NCBI GenBank assembly: GCA_049699975.1
Contig: JBNAWB010000093.1
Location: 1 to 13,728 of the forward strand
Reading direction: 5' to 3'
DNA: 13,728 bases
Source: CAZAGD01 sp049699975
Lineage (GTDB): Bacteria > Desulfobacterota > SM23-61
Position 1 is the first letter of the stretch. Every line of letters starts with the position of its first letter. This document shows, in pieces, positions 13,651 to 13,728 of the stretch. The translations under genes were made by a program, and so were the position numbers. The notes beneath the pieces are model-generated. The model searched no databases, was not told the DNA's origin, and saw only the letters and a program-made list of their open reading frames with translations.

Positions 13651-13728
13651 TTGCGCAAAATTTTGGATGCTCTTTATTGGATGTGTGGAATATTGGCCGG
13701 AATTTTCATGGTGGGCATAGCGTTTTGT
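13651..13728 (+). CDS. dctQ: TRAP transporter small membrane subunit DctQ, partial
   Basis: The window ends 26 codons into this gene. From TTG at 13651 the frame reads (as an initiator) MRKILDALYWMCGILAGIFM and continues VGIAFC, the typical first helix of a DctQ small integral membrane subunit. GGAAGAGG lies about 8 nt upstream of the TTG. An in-frame ATG at 13681 would cut into the first helix and lacks a ribosome binding site. Position directly after dctP supports the call. The large subunit DctM is expected beyond the window. Confidence 0.7.
   Translation, partial: MRKILDALYWMCGILAGIFMVGIAFC

Noticed and set aside
1..13728. A defence system, CRISPR array, prophage or transposon
   Set aside because: Every gene is accounted for by central metabolism, regulation or transport, and no repeat-spacer pattern or recombinase was seen.

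Overview
The window reads as a chromosomal segment of an anaerobic, medium-GC bacterium. A Desulfobacterota-type (former Deltaproteobacteria) syntroph or sulfate reducer fits best. This is inferred from gene content: a Re-type citrate synthase relative, a two-subunit class I fumarase, a stand-alone methylmalonyl-CoA mutase large subunit, a TRAP transporter, and repeat-rich intergenic DNA. There are no rRNA or tRNA genes, no CRISPR array, no transposase and no phage genes.

Layout: (1) Positions 1-627 hold no convincing gene, but several short repeats and hairpins. (2) A near-consensus sigma-70 promoter (628-655) with a palindromic operator-like site at the start point (663-678) leads into a TetR-family regulator (693-1340). 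(3) Overlapping the regulator is a 627-aa HMGL-fold enzyme, probably Re-citrate synthase with a fused Cache-like sensor domain (1324-3207). (4) Next come the methylmalonyl-CoA mutase catalytic subunit (3237-4913) and a malic enzyme (4995-6332). (5) A structured 114-nt leader (6333-6446) precedes fumarate hydratase alpha and beta (6447-7857). (6) Then follow sdhC, sdhD, sdhA and sdhB (7937-11117) and sucC (11170-12345). (7) A second promoter (12442-12470) starts a TRAP transporter unit: dctP (12534-13523), a strong stem-loop, and the first 26 codons of dctQ, cut by the window end. All genes are on the + strand.

Together the enzymes outline the methylmalonyl-CoA route of propionate metabolism: (R)-methylmalonyl-CoA to succinyl-CoA (mutase), succinate (succinyl-CoA synthetase), fumarate (SDH), malate (fumarase) and pyruvate + CO2 (malic enzyme). 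A citrate synthase at the head could draw oxaloacetate and acetyl-CoA into citrate for biosynthesis. The oxidative direction is inferred; the same enzymes can run in reverse. Missing from the window are the B12-binding mutase subunit, methylmalonyl-CoA epimerase, sucD, malate dehydrogenase and the carboxylase or transcarboxylase step. The TRAP transporter may import an organic acid, but its substrate cannot be read from sequence.

Most notable are the enzyme-Cache fusion, the fumarase leader with two mutually exclusive hairpins that expose or hide the ribosome binding site, the shortened C-x2-C spacing in SdhB, sucC without sucD, and the promoter/operator arrangement of the TetR gene.
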